Source: DASRAJ01 sp035638255
Lineage (GTDB): Bacteria > Bacteroidota > Bacteroidia > Chitinophagales > UBA10324
NCBI GenBank assembly: GCA_035638255.1
Contig: DASRAJ010000135.1
Location: forward strand, 1 to 64,000
DNA: 64,000 bases
Direction of reading: 5' to 3'
Part shown: positions 42,434 to 51,151 of the stretch, piece by piece
How positions within the stretch are numbered: position 1 is the first letter of the stretch
Layout: the number at the start of each line of letters is the position of its first letter
Made by a program: the position numbers and the translations under genes
The notes under the pieces: model-generated
Database searches by the model: none
Told to the model about the DNA's origin: nothing
The model's input: only the letters and a program-made list of their open reading frames with translations

Positions 42434-43786
42434 TTACTGTTTGATTCGAAGAGGATGCGCTTCCGTATTGAAAACTATTTTGCTCAAATCAATGGTCTCT
42501 TCAGGAGCAAAAAGTAAGTACGCATACTTTAATGTTTCAGCGAAGAAATAACTTTCCATGTCATCTTCCTGCTCCATTGTTGTTACATCTTTTATGGCAG
42601 CGTATCCTGCGCCGGCTCTGCAGTGGGTGAGAATATCACTCACCATTCGTTGTCCCATTTGCAAGTATAAGTCATCGTGAGTGAAGCGATAGAGATAAAA
42701 ACAACTCTCCAAATTTTCGGGACGCAACGGATACGACGGATACACGATCGTGTCTTGCCGGAAATCGAAAACTTCCGGCTCCATTTTAAAATGTGTCCAC
42801 ATATAGTAATTCCCTTCCTGAACTTTTTCTGCCGTGGCTACATCACCCGAGAGCGCGAGTGTGCCCGCAAAAAAAGCATCCAATGCTCCATAGTATGAGC
42901 CGGTTTCAGTTCCTGTAATCATGTTAACGTGTGCGAAATACCATCCGCTGTTTTCCTTTCTCAACAAATACTTTTTGATGGCGGCGCTCTCAATATCCCA
43001 TGCATATTTGAAATCTTCATCACCAAACAACAGCCACGCTTTGTAGAGATACTCATAATAAGAATCAATGCCGCCGCTGATGTGGCTGTCAGAATCCATC
43101 CACTCACCGGTGTTCACATCAATCCCTGATCCGAGCAACCCGATTTTACTCCTGCTTTCAAAAACCTCCATGGCGGCTCTCTTTGCAGCAGTATAGTAAA
43201 GTGTATTGCCGGTAAGCTGACTGAGCTTGCCGAATTCGAGCATCAGTGTTCCGATTTCAGCGGGGTTGCTCAAGGAGTCGCTGGTTTTTCCGGTTTGCAG
43301 ATTCACAAAGCGATACGGCATTCCGGTTGGAGAATTGAAAGCAGGCATCAACCGGTTACCGAGGTCTTCCGCCAATTTCAAAAACTCTTTATCACCACTC
43401 AGTTCATACGCCGATTGCAGCGCTGCAAGCAACCGAATGGTAATCTCAAACACCTGCACACTTTGGTCGAATTGAAAATCCAATCGGGAGAAAATGAGGC
43501 GCTTCGCCTCCTTCGCCTCGTCATTCATCCCAAGCAGAATAAAAGTGTCGAAGGCATCCATGGGAGTCATGAGCAGTGATTGCAGATACCAGTTTTGCGG
43601 CTCTTTGGTGATCGGTGTGACTTCATCAGCGCCCCATGCATATTTTTTATATCCGTTCCATGCAAATTGCAGCGCAGCTTTTATCGAGTCACACATTTCA
43701 TTTTTCTGTTGCGCCGTGAAAGTTTGAGCATGACCAATGCTGCAAAAAAGAATAAAAAATATTGCAGGAAGAAAATGCCTTTTCAT
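42434..43786 (-). CDS. GH47 alpha-1,2-mannosidase-like glycoside hydrolase
   Basis: 450 residues from ATG 43786 (MKRHFLPAIFFILFCSIGHAQ, signal peptide). The (alpha/alpha)7 barrel of family GH47 is recognisable: WNGYKKYAWGADEVTP, TPMDAFDTFILLG, FEITIRLLAALQSAYE, SGGIDSYYEYLYKAW, LRPENLESCFYLYR, DDMESYFFAETLKYAYLLF and, at the C-terminus, VFNTEAHPL, whose Thr coordinates calcium in the family. GH47 inverting mannosidases trim Man-alpha-1,2-Man from N-glycans in eukaryotes; bacterial members are fewer. The enzyme would act in the periplasm or outside. No other glycan genes lie next to it. Confidence 0.9.
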   Translation of the reverse strand: MKRHFLPAIFFILFCSIGHAQTFTAQQKNEMCDSIKAALQFAWNGYKKYAWGADEVTPITKEPQNWYLQSLLMTPMDAFDTFILLGMNDEAKEAKRLIFSRLDFQFDQSVQVFEITIRLLAALQSAYELSGDKEFLKLAEDLGNRLMPAFNSPTGMPYRFVNLQTGKTSDSLSNPAEIGTLMLEFGKLSQLTGNTLYYTAAKRAAMEVFESRSKIGLLGSGIDVNTGEWMDSDSHISGGIDSYYEYLYKAWLLFGDEDFKYAWDIESAAIKKYLLRKENSGWYFAHVNMITGTETGSYYGALDAFFAGTLALSGDVATAEKVQEGNYYMWTHFKMEPEVFDFRQDTIVYPSYPLRPENLESCFYLYRFTHDDLYLQMGQRMVSDILTHCRAGAGYAAIKDVTTMEQEDDMESYFFAETLKYAYLLFAPEETIDLSKIVFNTEAHPLRIKQ

Positions 43787-43938
43787 AAGAATCAAACCTA
43801 ACGAAATTTTATTTGGCACTCAACTCGCAAACCCCTGGGACTGAAAAAAATTCCGCTAATTTTCTCGCTTGCCGGGTATGTTTTTTTACTGAAGAGTTTT
43901 GTGTTACAAAATGCTCGCTACTCTATAGGAAGAGCTAA

Positions 43939-44628
43939 TCACACCACTTCCATAACAGACCCTTCCACCACGCTTCCCTTCTCACACTTCAATGTGCGGA
44001 ATGGAAATTTTTGTAGTGTCATGTAATCATGCGATGCGAGCAGCACGGCAGTTTGAGAGTTGGTGCTGATGTCGGCAAGCAGGCGGAAAATTTCTTCAGA
44101 TGTTTCAGGATCGAGATTGCCTGTTGGTTCATCGGCGAGAATAAGTTCAGGGTGATTGAGCAGCGCACGCGCAATTACTACGCGCTGTTGCTCACCTCCG
44201 GAAAGTTCATGCGGCATTTTGAATCCTTTTGTTTTCAATCCTACCATGTTCAGGACTTCTTCCATACGCTCCGTCATTTTGCTTTTGTCTTTCCATCCTG
44301 TGGCATGCAAAACAAATTTCAGATTCTGCTCCACGGTGCGATCAGTTAACAATTGAAAATCCTGGAATACGATGCCGAGATTGCGCCTCAGGTACGGAAG
44401 ATTTTTCGATGTGAGAGTTTTCAAATCATATCCGGCGACAAAACCGGTTCCTTCGCTCAGCAACAAATCACCATAGAGCACACGTAATAAACTGCTCTTA
44501 CCCATTCCGGTCTTCCCTACCAGGTAAACGAACTCGCCCTTCTCTATACTAAAAGTTACGTGGCTCAGCACCAGAGATTCCTGCTGGTAAATATTTGCGT
44601 CGTGAAGCTCAATAATTCTTTCAGGCAT
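43939..44628 (-). CDS. ftsE: FtsE-like ABC transporter ATPase
   Basis: 229 residues. Walker A GKTGMGKSS (about 38-46), Q-loop VFQDFQLL, ABC signature LSGGEQQR, Walker B LILADEP and the H-loop LASHD are intact. The YGD.L..EG and RRNLGIVFQDFQLL segments match FtsE, which with the membrane protein FtsX controls peptidoglycan hydrolases at the division site. FtsX is not in the window. The gene follows the small protein gene 44720-44926 in the same direction. Identification as FtsE and not a LolD-type ATPase rests on overall similarity. Confidence 0.88.
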   Translation of the reverse strand: MPERIIELHDANIYQQESLVLSHVTFSIEKGEFVYLVGKTGMGKSSLLRVLYGDLLLSEGTGFVAGYDLKTLTSKNLPYLRRNLGIVFQDFQLLTDRTVEQNLKFVLHATGWKDKSKMTERMEEVLNMVGLKTKGFKMPHELSGGEQQRVVIARALLNHPELILADEPTGNLDPETSEEIFRLLADISTNSQTAVLLASHDYMTLQKFPFRTLKCEKGSVVEGSVMEVV

Positions 44629-44685
44629 GAGAGTTATTATGTTATTAGGTTATTGATTTATCAGGTTTGTTTTTTTGCCTATTGC

Positions 44686-44701
44686 TCCCGATCCATCGGG
44701 A
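44686..44701. repeat. Palindrome tcccgatccatcggga
   Basis: A 16-base near-perfect palindrome between the small protein gene and ftsE. Related cccgat/atcggg palindromes occur elsewhere in the window (for example 58743-58761). Confidence 0.5.
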
Positions 44702-44719
44702 TGCATACCGCCTGCTTTA

Positions 44720-44926
44720 TTAGTGCAACTCGAGCTTTTGAATTTTTCCGAAAGGCAATTCCGAAATAATTTTTTTCACCTGCTCTCCCTGCTCCGTCAA
44801 TCCAATTTTACGCAGCGCATCATCAGGACGATCGGCGCGGAAGTATGCTAACAACGTAAACTCATCATCCCGTATTTGAATGTAGTCCGGAATTTTCACC
44901 TTGCCCCGAATCTTGATGATGTACAT
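44720..44926 (-). CDS. Small conserved-type protein upstream of ftsE
   Basis: 68 residues: MYIIKIRGKVKIPDYIQIRDDEFTL, then AYFRADRPDDALRKIGL and LPFGKIQKLEL. Compact alpha/beta, no signal peptide. From memory, similar proteins are found next to ftsE in other Bacteroidota, which suggests a link to division or envelope control, but no function is known to me. ftsE follows 91 bases downstream, with a palindrome in between. Confidence 0.75.
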   Translation of the reverse strand: MYIIKIRGKVKIPDYIQIRDDEFTLLAYFRADRPDDALRKIGLTEQGEQVKKIISELPFGKIQKLELH

Positions 44927-45078
44927 TTTTGTACAAAATTCGAAAGAAGAATCTGATCAGGGAAATGAGAGATGGAAAGTTTTCGACATTGAAGAAAAAT
45001 TGTTAAATGGTTATATGGGTAAATTGCTTTCCAAAGAGAGCAGCTTGATGTTAACCATTAAACCCTGCAGCCATTTAG

Positions 45079-45109
45079 CCATTCACTTTTCACCATTCAC
45101 CATTCACTT
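45079..45109 (+). repeat. cattcacc-type repeat overlapping the OstA-like stop codon
   Basis: Contains caccattcaccattcact. The minus-strand stop codon of the OstA-like gene (45104-45106) lies within the repeat. Confidence 0.6.
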
Positions 45110-46801
45110 AAACAAATCCTCCTTCGACTTCGGTCGCAGCGCATCCAACCACACAAAATTTTTCAGCCTTGATTCTTCTTTCGGAAAAGAAGAGATCGGA
45201 TAGAGAGTAGCATCGGGTTGCGTGATGAAATAAATGCGATCAATTTTTTTTGCGGTATCGAAATACAAGATCATGTTGGAACATACAGCTTTGTTTACGC
45301 CGATTAATCCACCATTATCGTCCTTCGCATAGTAGATACTTTCGCCGTTGCCGATGATTTCCATGCGCTCGAGTTCGCTGTTTTTGAAATAGCCGAACAT
45401 GTTTTTTCCCCTTGCCTGGTTGTACATTCCTGAGTCGGCAAGATTCGAGGCGAATGCATTCTGCAGTAAGTTCATCTTATCAATCTTCTTATTTTTCAGC
45501 ATCACATTGATAGTGTCTGCTTTCATTTGGTTGTTCTCCACCCACAGCACGGGCTTGTGAAATAATCTGAATGTCGAATCCCGAAAACTAAATGCCACCG
45601 AGTCGCAGATCCCCTGCATGTCACTCTTGAATAATTTCACATGATGAAATGCAAACAACCTTCTGAAATTTCCAATGCTGTCTTTCAACGAAAGCAAGGT
45701 ATCGCCTGAAAGAAAGAGCGAATCATTCTCAATCACCGTTATCAGCAGAGCATTTTTTGTTGCAAGAACACGATCATACTGACGGGAGAATTGTGCATAA
45801 TTTCCCTGAAGAAAAATTTTGGAAGACGTATCGGCCCAGCGAATGCGTGAACGCGCAATGCCGAAACCATTCAGGCGCTCGAAGTAAATGGTATCAGCAT
45901 TCAATGTTTGCGGCGGCTTCTTCAGCACTGCATTTTTCTCGAACTGTGCAATGTCACTTTGTGTATTGAAGTATCCGCGCTCGCAATACACATCGAAGGA
46001 ATCAGAGTGAATGTAAGTTGGGCTTACAAAGTATGCGATCTTCGTTTGTGAATTAAACCGGAGTGAATCGGTAGTCAAAGCATAATCAGGGTCCACAAGG
46101 TTTACATCCTTCTTGAAAAAAATATCAGAAGAGTTTGCATAATAGTATCCATGCTTGCTGGTGAGCACGGCCGAATCATTGATCATTTTTCCGCCACTCA
46201 CATAATTTGCCACCCGTGTGTTCAGGTCGTAATCTAATTCTTCAGTAGTGAGGATGACATGCGAATCAGTGAGTTTCACATTGCCTTTGAGGTTGGCTTT
46301 TCTCGAATTGCCATCGTAATGCAATGTGTTCCCGTAAATGTTGATCGTATCGCTCTGCCGGATGCGAACATTGCCTGTCGCATCAATCAGGTTCTGATCT
46401 AAATATTGATTCGCCTGATCACAAAACAACGTGACATCATTTTGCTGCAGTTGAACATTGCCGGTTAGCTTACGCAATTTTATTCCGCCCAGTTCGCTGT
46501 ACTCCAGCTCATCGGCATTGATGAGGTTGATGGGTTGACTTCCTTCAGGATGGAAGCTTCCTTTTACCTGCGCGAAAGTGAATGGAGAATAGTGAATGTT
46601 GAGTACCAAAAACAAAATAAACAGACGGACGAAATCCCGATTTTTGTTTCTATCGGGAGTCAATAATAAAATGAAACAAAGAATACGAATCGCATCGACG
46701 ATTGATCCGGCAATACTGAATGAACGAATATTGATTGAAAAAAAGAAAATGGAAAATAATCTGTTGCGATTGATGCGCTGTAAATTAAAAGGAAGAGACA
46801 T
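45104..46801 (-). CDS. OstA-like (LptA-domain) envelope protein
   Basis: About 565 residues from ATG 46801; the real start may be later. The first 75 residues are odd, with a signal-like segment LFILFLVLNIHYSPFTFAQ whose DNA is a copy of the cattcacc repeat. The mature part is a long OstA/LptA beta-jellyroll chain: NADELEYSELGGIKLRKLTGNV, LFCDQANQYLDQNLIDATGNV, IYGNTLHYDGNSRKANLKGNV and further similar strands. LptA-type proteins bridge lipopolysaccharide across the periplasm to LptD. An LptD-like protein is encoded at 54659-57403. The gene follows the MCE gene by about 35 bases, so the two are probably one operon. Confidence 0.85.
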   Translation of the reverse strand: MSLPFNLQRINRNRLFSIFFFSINIRSFSIAGSIVDAIRILCFILLLTPDRNKNRDFVRLFILFLVLNIHYSPFTFAQVKGSFHPEGSQPINLINADELEYSELGGIKLRKLTGNVQLQQNDVTLFCDQANQYLDQNLIDATGNVRIRQSDTINIYGNTLHYDGNSRKANLKGNVKLTDSHVILTTEELDYDLNTRVANYVSGGKMINDSAVLTSKHGYYYANSSDIFFKKDVNLVDPDYALTTDSLRFNSQTKIAYFVSPTYIHSDSFDVYCERGYFNTQSDIAQFEKNAVLKKPPQTLNADTIYFERLNGFGIARSRIRWADTSSKIFLQGNYAQFSRQYDRVLATKNALLITVIENDSLFLSGDTLLSLKDSIGNFRRLFAFHHVKLFKSDMQGICDSVAFSFRDSTFRLFHKPVLWVENNQMKADTINVMLKNKKIDKMNLLQNAFASNLADSGMYNQARGKNMFGYFKNSELERMEIIGNGESIYYAKDDNGGLIGVNKAVCSNMILYFDTAKKIDRIYFITQPDATLYPISSFPKEESRLKNFVWLDALRPKSKEDLFK

Positions 46802-46836
46802 TCCGTGATTGATCAAAGTAACGATGTGGCATGTTA

Positions 46837-47781
46837 TTACCTGGGTGATGGACTTTCCTTTTTATCTTTTTTTCCAAAGACAGAGAATTGAACATAATGA
46901 CCGGGATGCTGTTTGAAATCTTTCAGCAATGCATCTAAGGAGGTGGACGCTGAATCAAGCCTGTTGTACAATCGCTCATCATTCACGAGCAATCCCATCG
47001 AGCCTTTGCCCTCATTAATTTTTTTCATTACCTCGCTCACCTGTTGAAGCGCATCGTGGGCCTGTGTTATTGTTTGTGCAATGTTTGCACGCCGGAGTGA
47101 ATCAGAAATCGCGTTCAGATTGGTAAGAATTGCCGTGATCTGCTCCTTGTTTTGATTGACATTGTAAGTAATGGATTCAATATTGGAGAAAATGCGATCG
47201 AGCCGACCTTGATTGCTGCTGATGGATTTATCGAGATTATCCAGGGTATGTTGAACACTCGCAAAACTCTTTTGAAGATTTGTCCTGGTTTGATCATCGA
47301 ATATTTCCCGCACCGATGTCACCACAGTATCGAGCGAACCCAGCAAAGCCTTGGCCTGATCTTTAACACCACTGATCACATCCTTCTCTGCACCGGATTG
47401 AAGTGTGTCGCCGGATTGCAAAATTTCTTTTTCATGGCTGAGTTCAATCTGCACCGCTCTTGTTCCGAACAAATCAATCTGAACAATTTTTGCTACTGAT
47501 CCCCGGGGGATTTTGAGAGCGGGAGAAACATTCATGCTCATAATAATTTTTCCTGAACCGTCTGTGGCTAATTCCATATCCTGTACTCTGCCAACATTCA
47601 TTCCGTTGTATCGCACATGTGCTGCGAGCGCCAATCCATCTACATGATCATATTTTGCGAAATAAATGCGGTCACGGTTGAAAGAATTTTTTCCGCGGAG
47701 CAGATTGTATCCTAATACTGCCAGTACAATAGCGATGGTAGCTACTACGCCTACTTTAAATTCGTTGGGAACCCTGAACAA
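46837..47781 (-). CDS. MlaD-like MCE family protein
   Basis: 314 residues. One N-terminal membrane anchor (VGVVATIAIVLAVLGYNLL) precedes an MCE domain with VDGLALAAHVRYNGMNVGRV and LFGTRAVQIEL. The C-terminal half is helical and Asn/Gln/Ser-rich (LDNLDKSISSNQGRLDRIFSN), ending in a low-complexity charged tail. MlaD/Mce proteins form hexameric rings and carry phospholipids between membranes with an ABC transporter. An MlaE/F partner is not adjacent. It lies directly upstream of the OstA-like gene. Confidence 0.9.
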   Translation of the reverse strand: MFRVPNEFKVGVVATIAIVLAVLGYNLLRGKNSFNRDRIYFAKYDHVDGLALAAHVRYNGMNVGRVQDMELATDGSGKIIMSMNVSPALKIPRGSVAKIVQIDLFGTRAVQIELSHEKEILQSGDTLQSGAEKDVISGVKDQAKALLGSLDTVVTSVREIFDDQTRTNLQKSFASVQHTLDNLDKSISSNQGRLDRIFSNIESITYNVNQNKEQITAILTNLNAISDSLRRANIAQTITQAHDALQQVSEVMKKINEGKGSMGLLVNDERLYNRLDSASTSLDALLKDFKQHPGHYVQFSVFGKKDKKESPSPR

Positions 47782-47904
47782 GAAGATAAATTTTTTAATG
47801 CGGGCAAAAATAAAAGAAGTTATTTGTTGAGACCTTGCAATTCAAAAACAGTTGGATAAAATATGCTAAAGTGTATTTTTATGGCTCACTTAAAACTTAA
47901 ACAT

Positions 47905-48513
47905 ATGAAACACATTTCAAAAACATTCATTGTGATTTTATCACTTCTTATCTTCACCAAAGTATCAACCTTTGGACAATGCGCAGCTCCCTCCAATGTT
48001 ACGGTGACTACAACATCGACAACTGCAACAGTCAATTTTACGGCAAATGGAGCAACCAAGCACGTAATTAGATATCGTGCCAGTGGTTCCAATGTTGTCA
48101 TAAAACAGTCGACTTTCGGTGGCACCCAGTTTAATTTAACCGAATTGTCCCCTTGCACTACTTATAATTTCTCAATAAGAGCAAACTGTGTCCCGGCTGT
48201 AGGCACAGGTAAGATGACTTTTACAACTACCGGTTGTCGCATAGGAAATGAACAAGAAAATTCACAGGCACTCAGTGTATTTCCAAATCCTTCTGCTGAT
48301 AATATAACAGTATCATTTTATTCAGCGCAAGATGAAGTTGTTGAGATATCAATTTTTGATCTGACAGGCAGATTGGTACAACAACAAAGGGAAGAAGCAA
48401 CATCCGGAAGCAATCAAATCAGTTATAACATTGAAAGCCTTTCTGACGGTACCTACATTGTCCAGGTTAAGAATTCAAACGGAATCTTTACCAGCAAATT
48501 TATTGCTGAATAA
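47905..48513 (+). CDS. Small secreted fibronectin-III protein with T9SS sorting domain
   Basis: 202 residues from ATG 47905 (MKHISKTFIVILSLLIFTKV, cleavage near TFGQ). One fibronectin type III domain follows: APSNVTVTTTSTTATVNF, YRASGSN and LSPCTTYNFSIRANC, with a pair of cysteines in place to form a disulfide. The final 75 residues are a type A sorting domain: LSVFPNPSADNITVSF, ISIFDLTGRLV, DGTYIVQV, KFIAE. It is one of the smallest T9SS substrates in the window, and almost half of it is sorting domain. An in-frame start at 47863 is less likely. Intrinsic terminator follows. Confidence 0.88.
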   Translation: MKHISKTFIVILSLLIFTKVSTFGQCAAPSNVTVTTTSTTATVNFTANGATKHVIRYRASGSNVVIKQSTFGGTQFNLTELSPCTTYNFSIRANCVPAVGTGKMTFTTTGCRIGNEQENSQALSVFPNPSADNITVSFYSAQDEVVEISIFDLTGRLVQQQREEATSGSNQISYNIESLSDGTYIVQVKNSNGIFTSKFIAE

Positions 48514-48556
48514 TTTCACGGAAGTTCTAATCCGTACGAAAGAAGTGAATTATTTG

Positions 48557-48590
48557 AAGAGGTTGTCTTAAAAGGTCAACCTCTTTTTTT
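48557..48590 (+). terminator. Intrinsic terminator
   Basis: Stem aagaggttg (48557-48565) with caacctctt (48577-48585), 11-base loop, then a run of T to 48590. It ends the transcript of the small fibronectin-III gene. Confidence 0.8.
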
Positions 48591-48642
48591 GGGTCCTTGT
48601 TGAACTGTGAGCTTTTCAATTCCCGTTTCAGAAAGTTCTCCT

Positions 48643-48858
48643 TCAGTGAAGGCGATGCCCAATAAAATCTATTAGCCGGTGCCATGCTTCTCCCGGCTTT
48701 AGCACATTCCATATATTTTCAAGAATCAGCATAGCCACAAACATTGCAAGAGGAATGTAAAACAGAAACGATTCTCCTTCAATAGAGGCCGTTCCGCCTG
48801 CCATAGCCCACTCGGCTGATGCAAAAATTAATATTGTTATGATCATCAAATGTCTCAT
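48643..48858 (-). CDS. Small membrane protein, hypothetical
   Basis: 71 residues from ATG 48858 (MRHLMIITILIFASAEW). It has a cleavable-looking or anchoring N-terminal segment, then a second hydrophobic span YIPLAMFVAMLILENIW, then a polar tail. The longer frame to 48981 starts with unlikely sequence. No family recognised. It lies downstream of nadR in the same direction, 149 bases apart, so it may be its operon tail or independent. Confidence 0.55.
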   Translation of the reverse strand: MRHLMIITILIFASAEWAMAGGTASIEGESFLFYIPLAMFVAMLILENIWNVLKPGEAWHRLIDFIGHRLH

Positions 48859-49007
48859 ATTGTAAGTCCTATTCAAAGTTAAGTAAAATATTGGAAAAAA
48901 AACCGCCTGATCATGAGTATGGTTCTCCGCATCAACATTATATTTTACAATCCCTATTACCCTGTTTGCAAATGCATTCACAGCAAAAATGAAGGATGTT
49001 CACAGCA

Positions 49008-49985
49008 TCACTGTTTTATAAAAGCTTCTGTTGCTTCTATTGCCTTCCGAAATCTTGTTTCCCAATCACCGTCAATGGTAATGTAAGAAAGTCCTTTTTC
49101 CATCAGTAGTTTCTTATGGCTTTCATTCAGTAAATCTCTTTCGTGCTTTTTTAATCTTGTTCCATCCTGAATATAAGGCGAATCATTTTCCAAAAATAAA
49201 TAGAGGTCAAAACGATTCGCTTCTTCAATCCATTGCGGAACCTTAAGTTCTTTGTTAAAAAGAAACCGGCTGTAAGAGCAAGTAATATTGATATCGGTAT
49301 CCACGAACAAAAGTTTATTCGCTGTCTTTATTTTTTCAAGAATAGCGTTAGCGTGTAACTCTGCAATTTGAATCAAATCCTTTTCCGTGCAATCACGGGT
49401 CGCTTCGATTACTTCTCTTGCTTTTTCTTCAACTCCGACTGTGTTAAAGTATTGCGCTAATCGGTTTGTCAACGTTGTTTTGCCGGTAGATTCAGTCCCG
49501 TAAAGACAAATCTTTTTTACGAAATATGGTTTTACTGCCGGTGGAATATAATCCCAATTCAGAAAAGGATGATTTCTTATTTCAGTGGCAGATATCGCAA
49601 GGTTCTTTCTGCCAATGTCAAATGCAGAATGCCTGCAGTTTAAACTATTTGCGATGTAATCGCCATAGATCTCAGATGAAAAAATCACATCAATGCGCGG
49701 CAGCTTTTCTTTTAGAAAGTTGCCCCAGAGATTTGAGGCCTCCATTGAAGACACTGAAGTATTTGGTAAATGCGCTTCATCATAAATCAATAGTTGGGAT
49801 TTGATCATGGGATTTGTAAAACTTTCTCTTACCCAATTGAGTCGCATTTGTCCGTCAATGGGTTCCTTGTCTGTTGCGCAAATCAGGACAATAAGCTCAT
49901 CACAGTTGTGAGAAGCAAAATCAATCAGGTTGATATGCCCCTGATGCAGGGGCATGAACTTACCGATGACCAATCCTCTTTTCAT
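49008..49985 (-). CDS. nadR: NadR-like bifunctional NMN adenylyltransferase / ribosylnicotinamide kinase
   Basis: 325 residues. The N-terminal nucleotidyltransferase domain has GKFMPLHQGH (HxGH at about 14-17) and ISATEIR (about 131-137). The C-terminal kinase domain has the P-loop GTESTGKT (about 163-170) and DTDINIT. Together they phosphorylate nicotinamide riboside to NMN and adenylate it to NAD. There is no N-terminal helix-turn-helix, so unlike the enterobacterial protein it should not act as a repressor. It overlaps the upstream pnuC by 26 bases: uptake and first salvage steps are encoded together. Confidence 0.93.
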   Translation of the reverse strand: MKRGLVIGKFMPLHQGHINLIDFASHNCDELIVLICATDKEPIDGQMRLNWVRESFTNPMIKSQLLIYDEAHLPNTSVSSMEASNLWGNFLKEKLPRIDVIFSSEIYGDYIANSLNCRHSAFDIGRKNLAISATEIRNHPFLNWDYIPPAVKPYFVKKICLYGTESTGKTTLTNRLAQYFNTVGVEEKAREVIEATRDCTEKDLIQIAELHANAILEKIKTANKLLFVDTDINITCSYSRFLFNKELKVPQWIEEANRFDLYLFLENDSPYIQDGTRLKKHERDLLNESHKKLLMEKGLSYITIDGDWETRFRKAIEATEAFIKQ

Positions 49986-50613
49986 TTCGAAGCAACTTTA
50001 ACCAGGTCAACAATCCAAGCGTGGCCAAACACATAAATATTCCGTATTCGATGGAAATAAAAAGAACATGCTTCTTTGCATATAACACCACACTAATGAT
50101 GTCGACAATGATCCATAGAATCCAATTTTCAATTTTTCGCCGGGCAAGAAGGACTGTTGCAATTACACTTAATACAGCAACGAATGTGTCAATATACGGA
50201 TAAGAGGCCGGCGAAATAAATATTGCCGGAATAAGAGTGTGAATATTTTTTACAAATGTTCCCATGCTTAGTGTCACCAACAGAATAATAATTGCTACCA
50301 TGATTCTCTGCTTCTCTGAAATAGTTTTTATTGGCGTCCCTTTTTTTCTGTCCTGATTTTTCCACGCGATCCAACCATAAATGCTTATGACGAAAAAATA
50401 AACCTGGAGGAACATATCTGAGTAAAGCCGAACCTGGTAGAAAATACAAAAGAAGCAGAACACATTAATCAGCCCTATGGGCCATGTCAGGACGTTTGAT
50501 TTTGCTGCAAGCCAAACCGAAAAGAATCCTGTTACTGTTCCAATAAACTCTACATAACTTAAGGGATAACCGAGAACAGTTACAAATGTGTTGTTAATAT
50601 CTATCCAATTCAA
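49960..50613 (-). CDS. pnuC: Nicotinamide riboside transporter PnuC
   Basis: 217 residues, seven or so membrane spans. PnuC motifs are present: GTVTGFFSVWLAAKSNVLTWPIG near the N-terminus, YQVRLYSDMFLQVYF and YGWIAWKN in the middle, and ENWILWIIVDIISV toward the C-terminus. PnuC moves nicotinamide riboside by facilitated diffusion, trapped inside by NadR kinase; the overlap with nadR supports this rather than the thiamine-specific PnuT. No riboswitch-like element was found in the short upstream gap. Confidence 0.93.
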   Translation of the reverse strand: MNWIDINNTFVTVLGYPLSYVEFIGTVTGFFSVWLAAKSNVLTWPIGLINVFCFFCIFYQVRLYSDMFLQVYFFVISIYGWIAWKNQDRKKGTPIKTISEKQRIMVAIIILLVTLSMGTFVKNIHTLIPAIFISPASYPYIDTFVAVLSVIATVLLARRKIENWILWIIVDIISVVLYAKKHVLFISIEYGIFMCLATLGLLTWLKLLRNEKRIGHR

Positions 50614-50659
50614 GAATGTAAAGATGCTAACTCAAAAACATGCTACCAACAACATGAGA

Positions 50660-51019
50660 TTATTTTCCTTCAGGAAAAAATTTTTTTGTCACTTCGATTA
50701 ATCCCACAATGTTCTCGTTAAACTCTTCAAGTTCCTCCGCCGGAATCCATAGCTCATTATGAATTGCTCCGCCAACGTTGTGTACTTCATACTTTTTCAA
50801 AAAATTGGCATCCACTGAAAACTTTGTCACGAAGCCAGACCCTGAAGCAGCAACATTCCAGTCTCTCGCAATTTGAATTGCATATTCTTCATTCATCACA
50901 GGATAAAATATGGGTTGATGTGGAAGACGGGGCGGAAATTTTTTCCACCCTGATTGTTCTATCAAAGCAAGTTCTGTTGGACCCACCGGTCTGTATAGTG
51001 TTGTTGTAGCGGTTGACAT
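50660..51019 (-). CDS. Small conserved protein (annotated elsewhere as ADP-ribosylation/crystallin J1)
   Basis: About 119 residues from ATG 51019 (MSTATTTLYRPVGPTEL); the frame extends to 51046. Landmarks are SGWKKFPPRLPHQPIFYPV, EEYAIQIARDWN, SGSGFVTKF and GGAIHNELWIPAEELEEFN. I recall this family under the name ADP-ribosylation/crystallin J1, though it is too short to be an ADP-ribosyl-glycohydrolase and its biochemistry is uncertain. It lies 46 bases upstream of pnuC in the same direction, so it may belong to the NAD salvage operon. Neighbourhood makes a link to ADP-ribose tempting but unproven. Confidence 0.8.
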   Translation of the reverse strand: MSTATTTLYRPVGPTELALIEQSGWKKFPPRLPHQPIFYPVMNEEYAIQIARDWNVAASGSGFVTKFSVDANFLKKYEVHNVGGAIHNELWIPAEELEEFNENIVGLIEVTKKFFPEGK

Positions 51020-51151
51020 TTGATGCAAGGTAAGATGATGCGGCAAAGGCGGGAGTGAAAGTGATGAGCAAGCAATTGTGTTATGTGAACCGGTATCAAA
51101 AACCTTCGAAGAAGATCTCTATACTCAATCAGAATTCAATCACTCTTTTCC

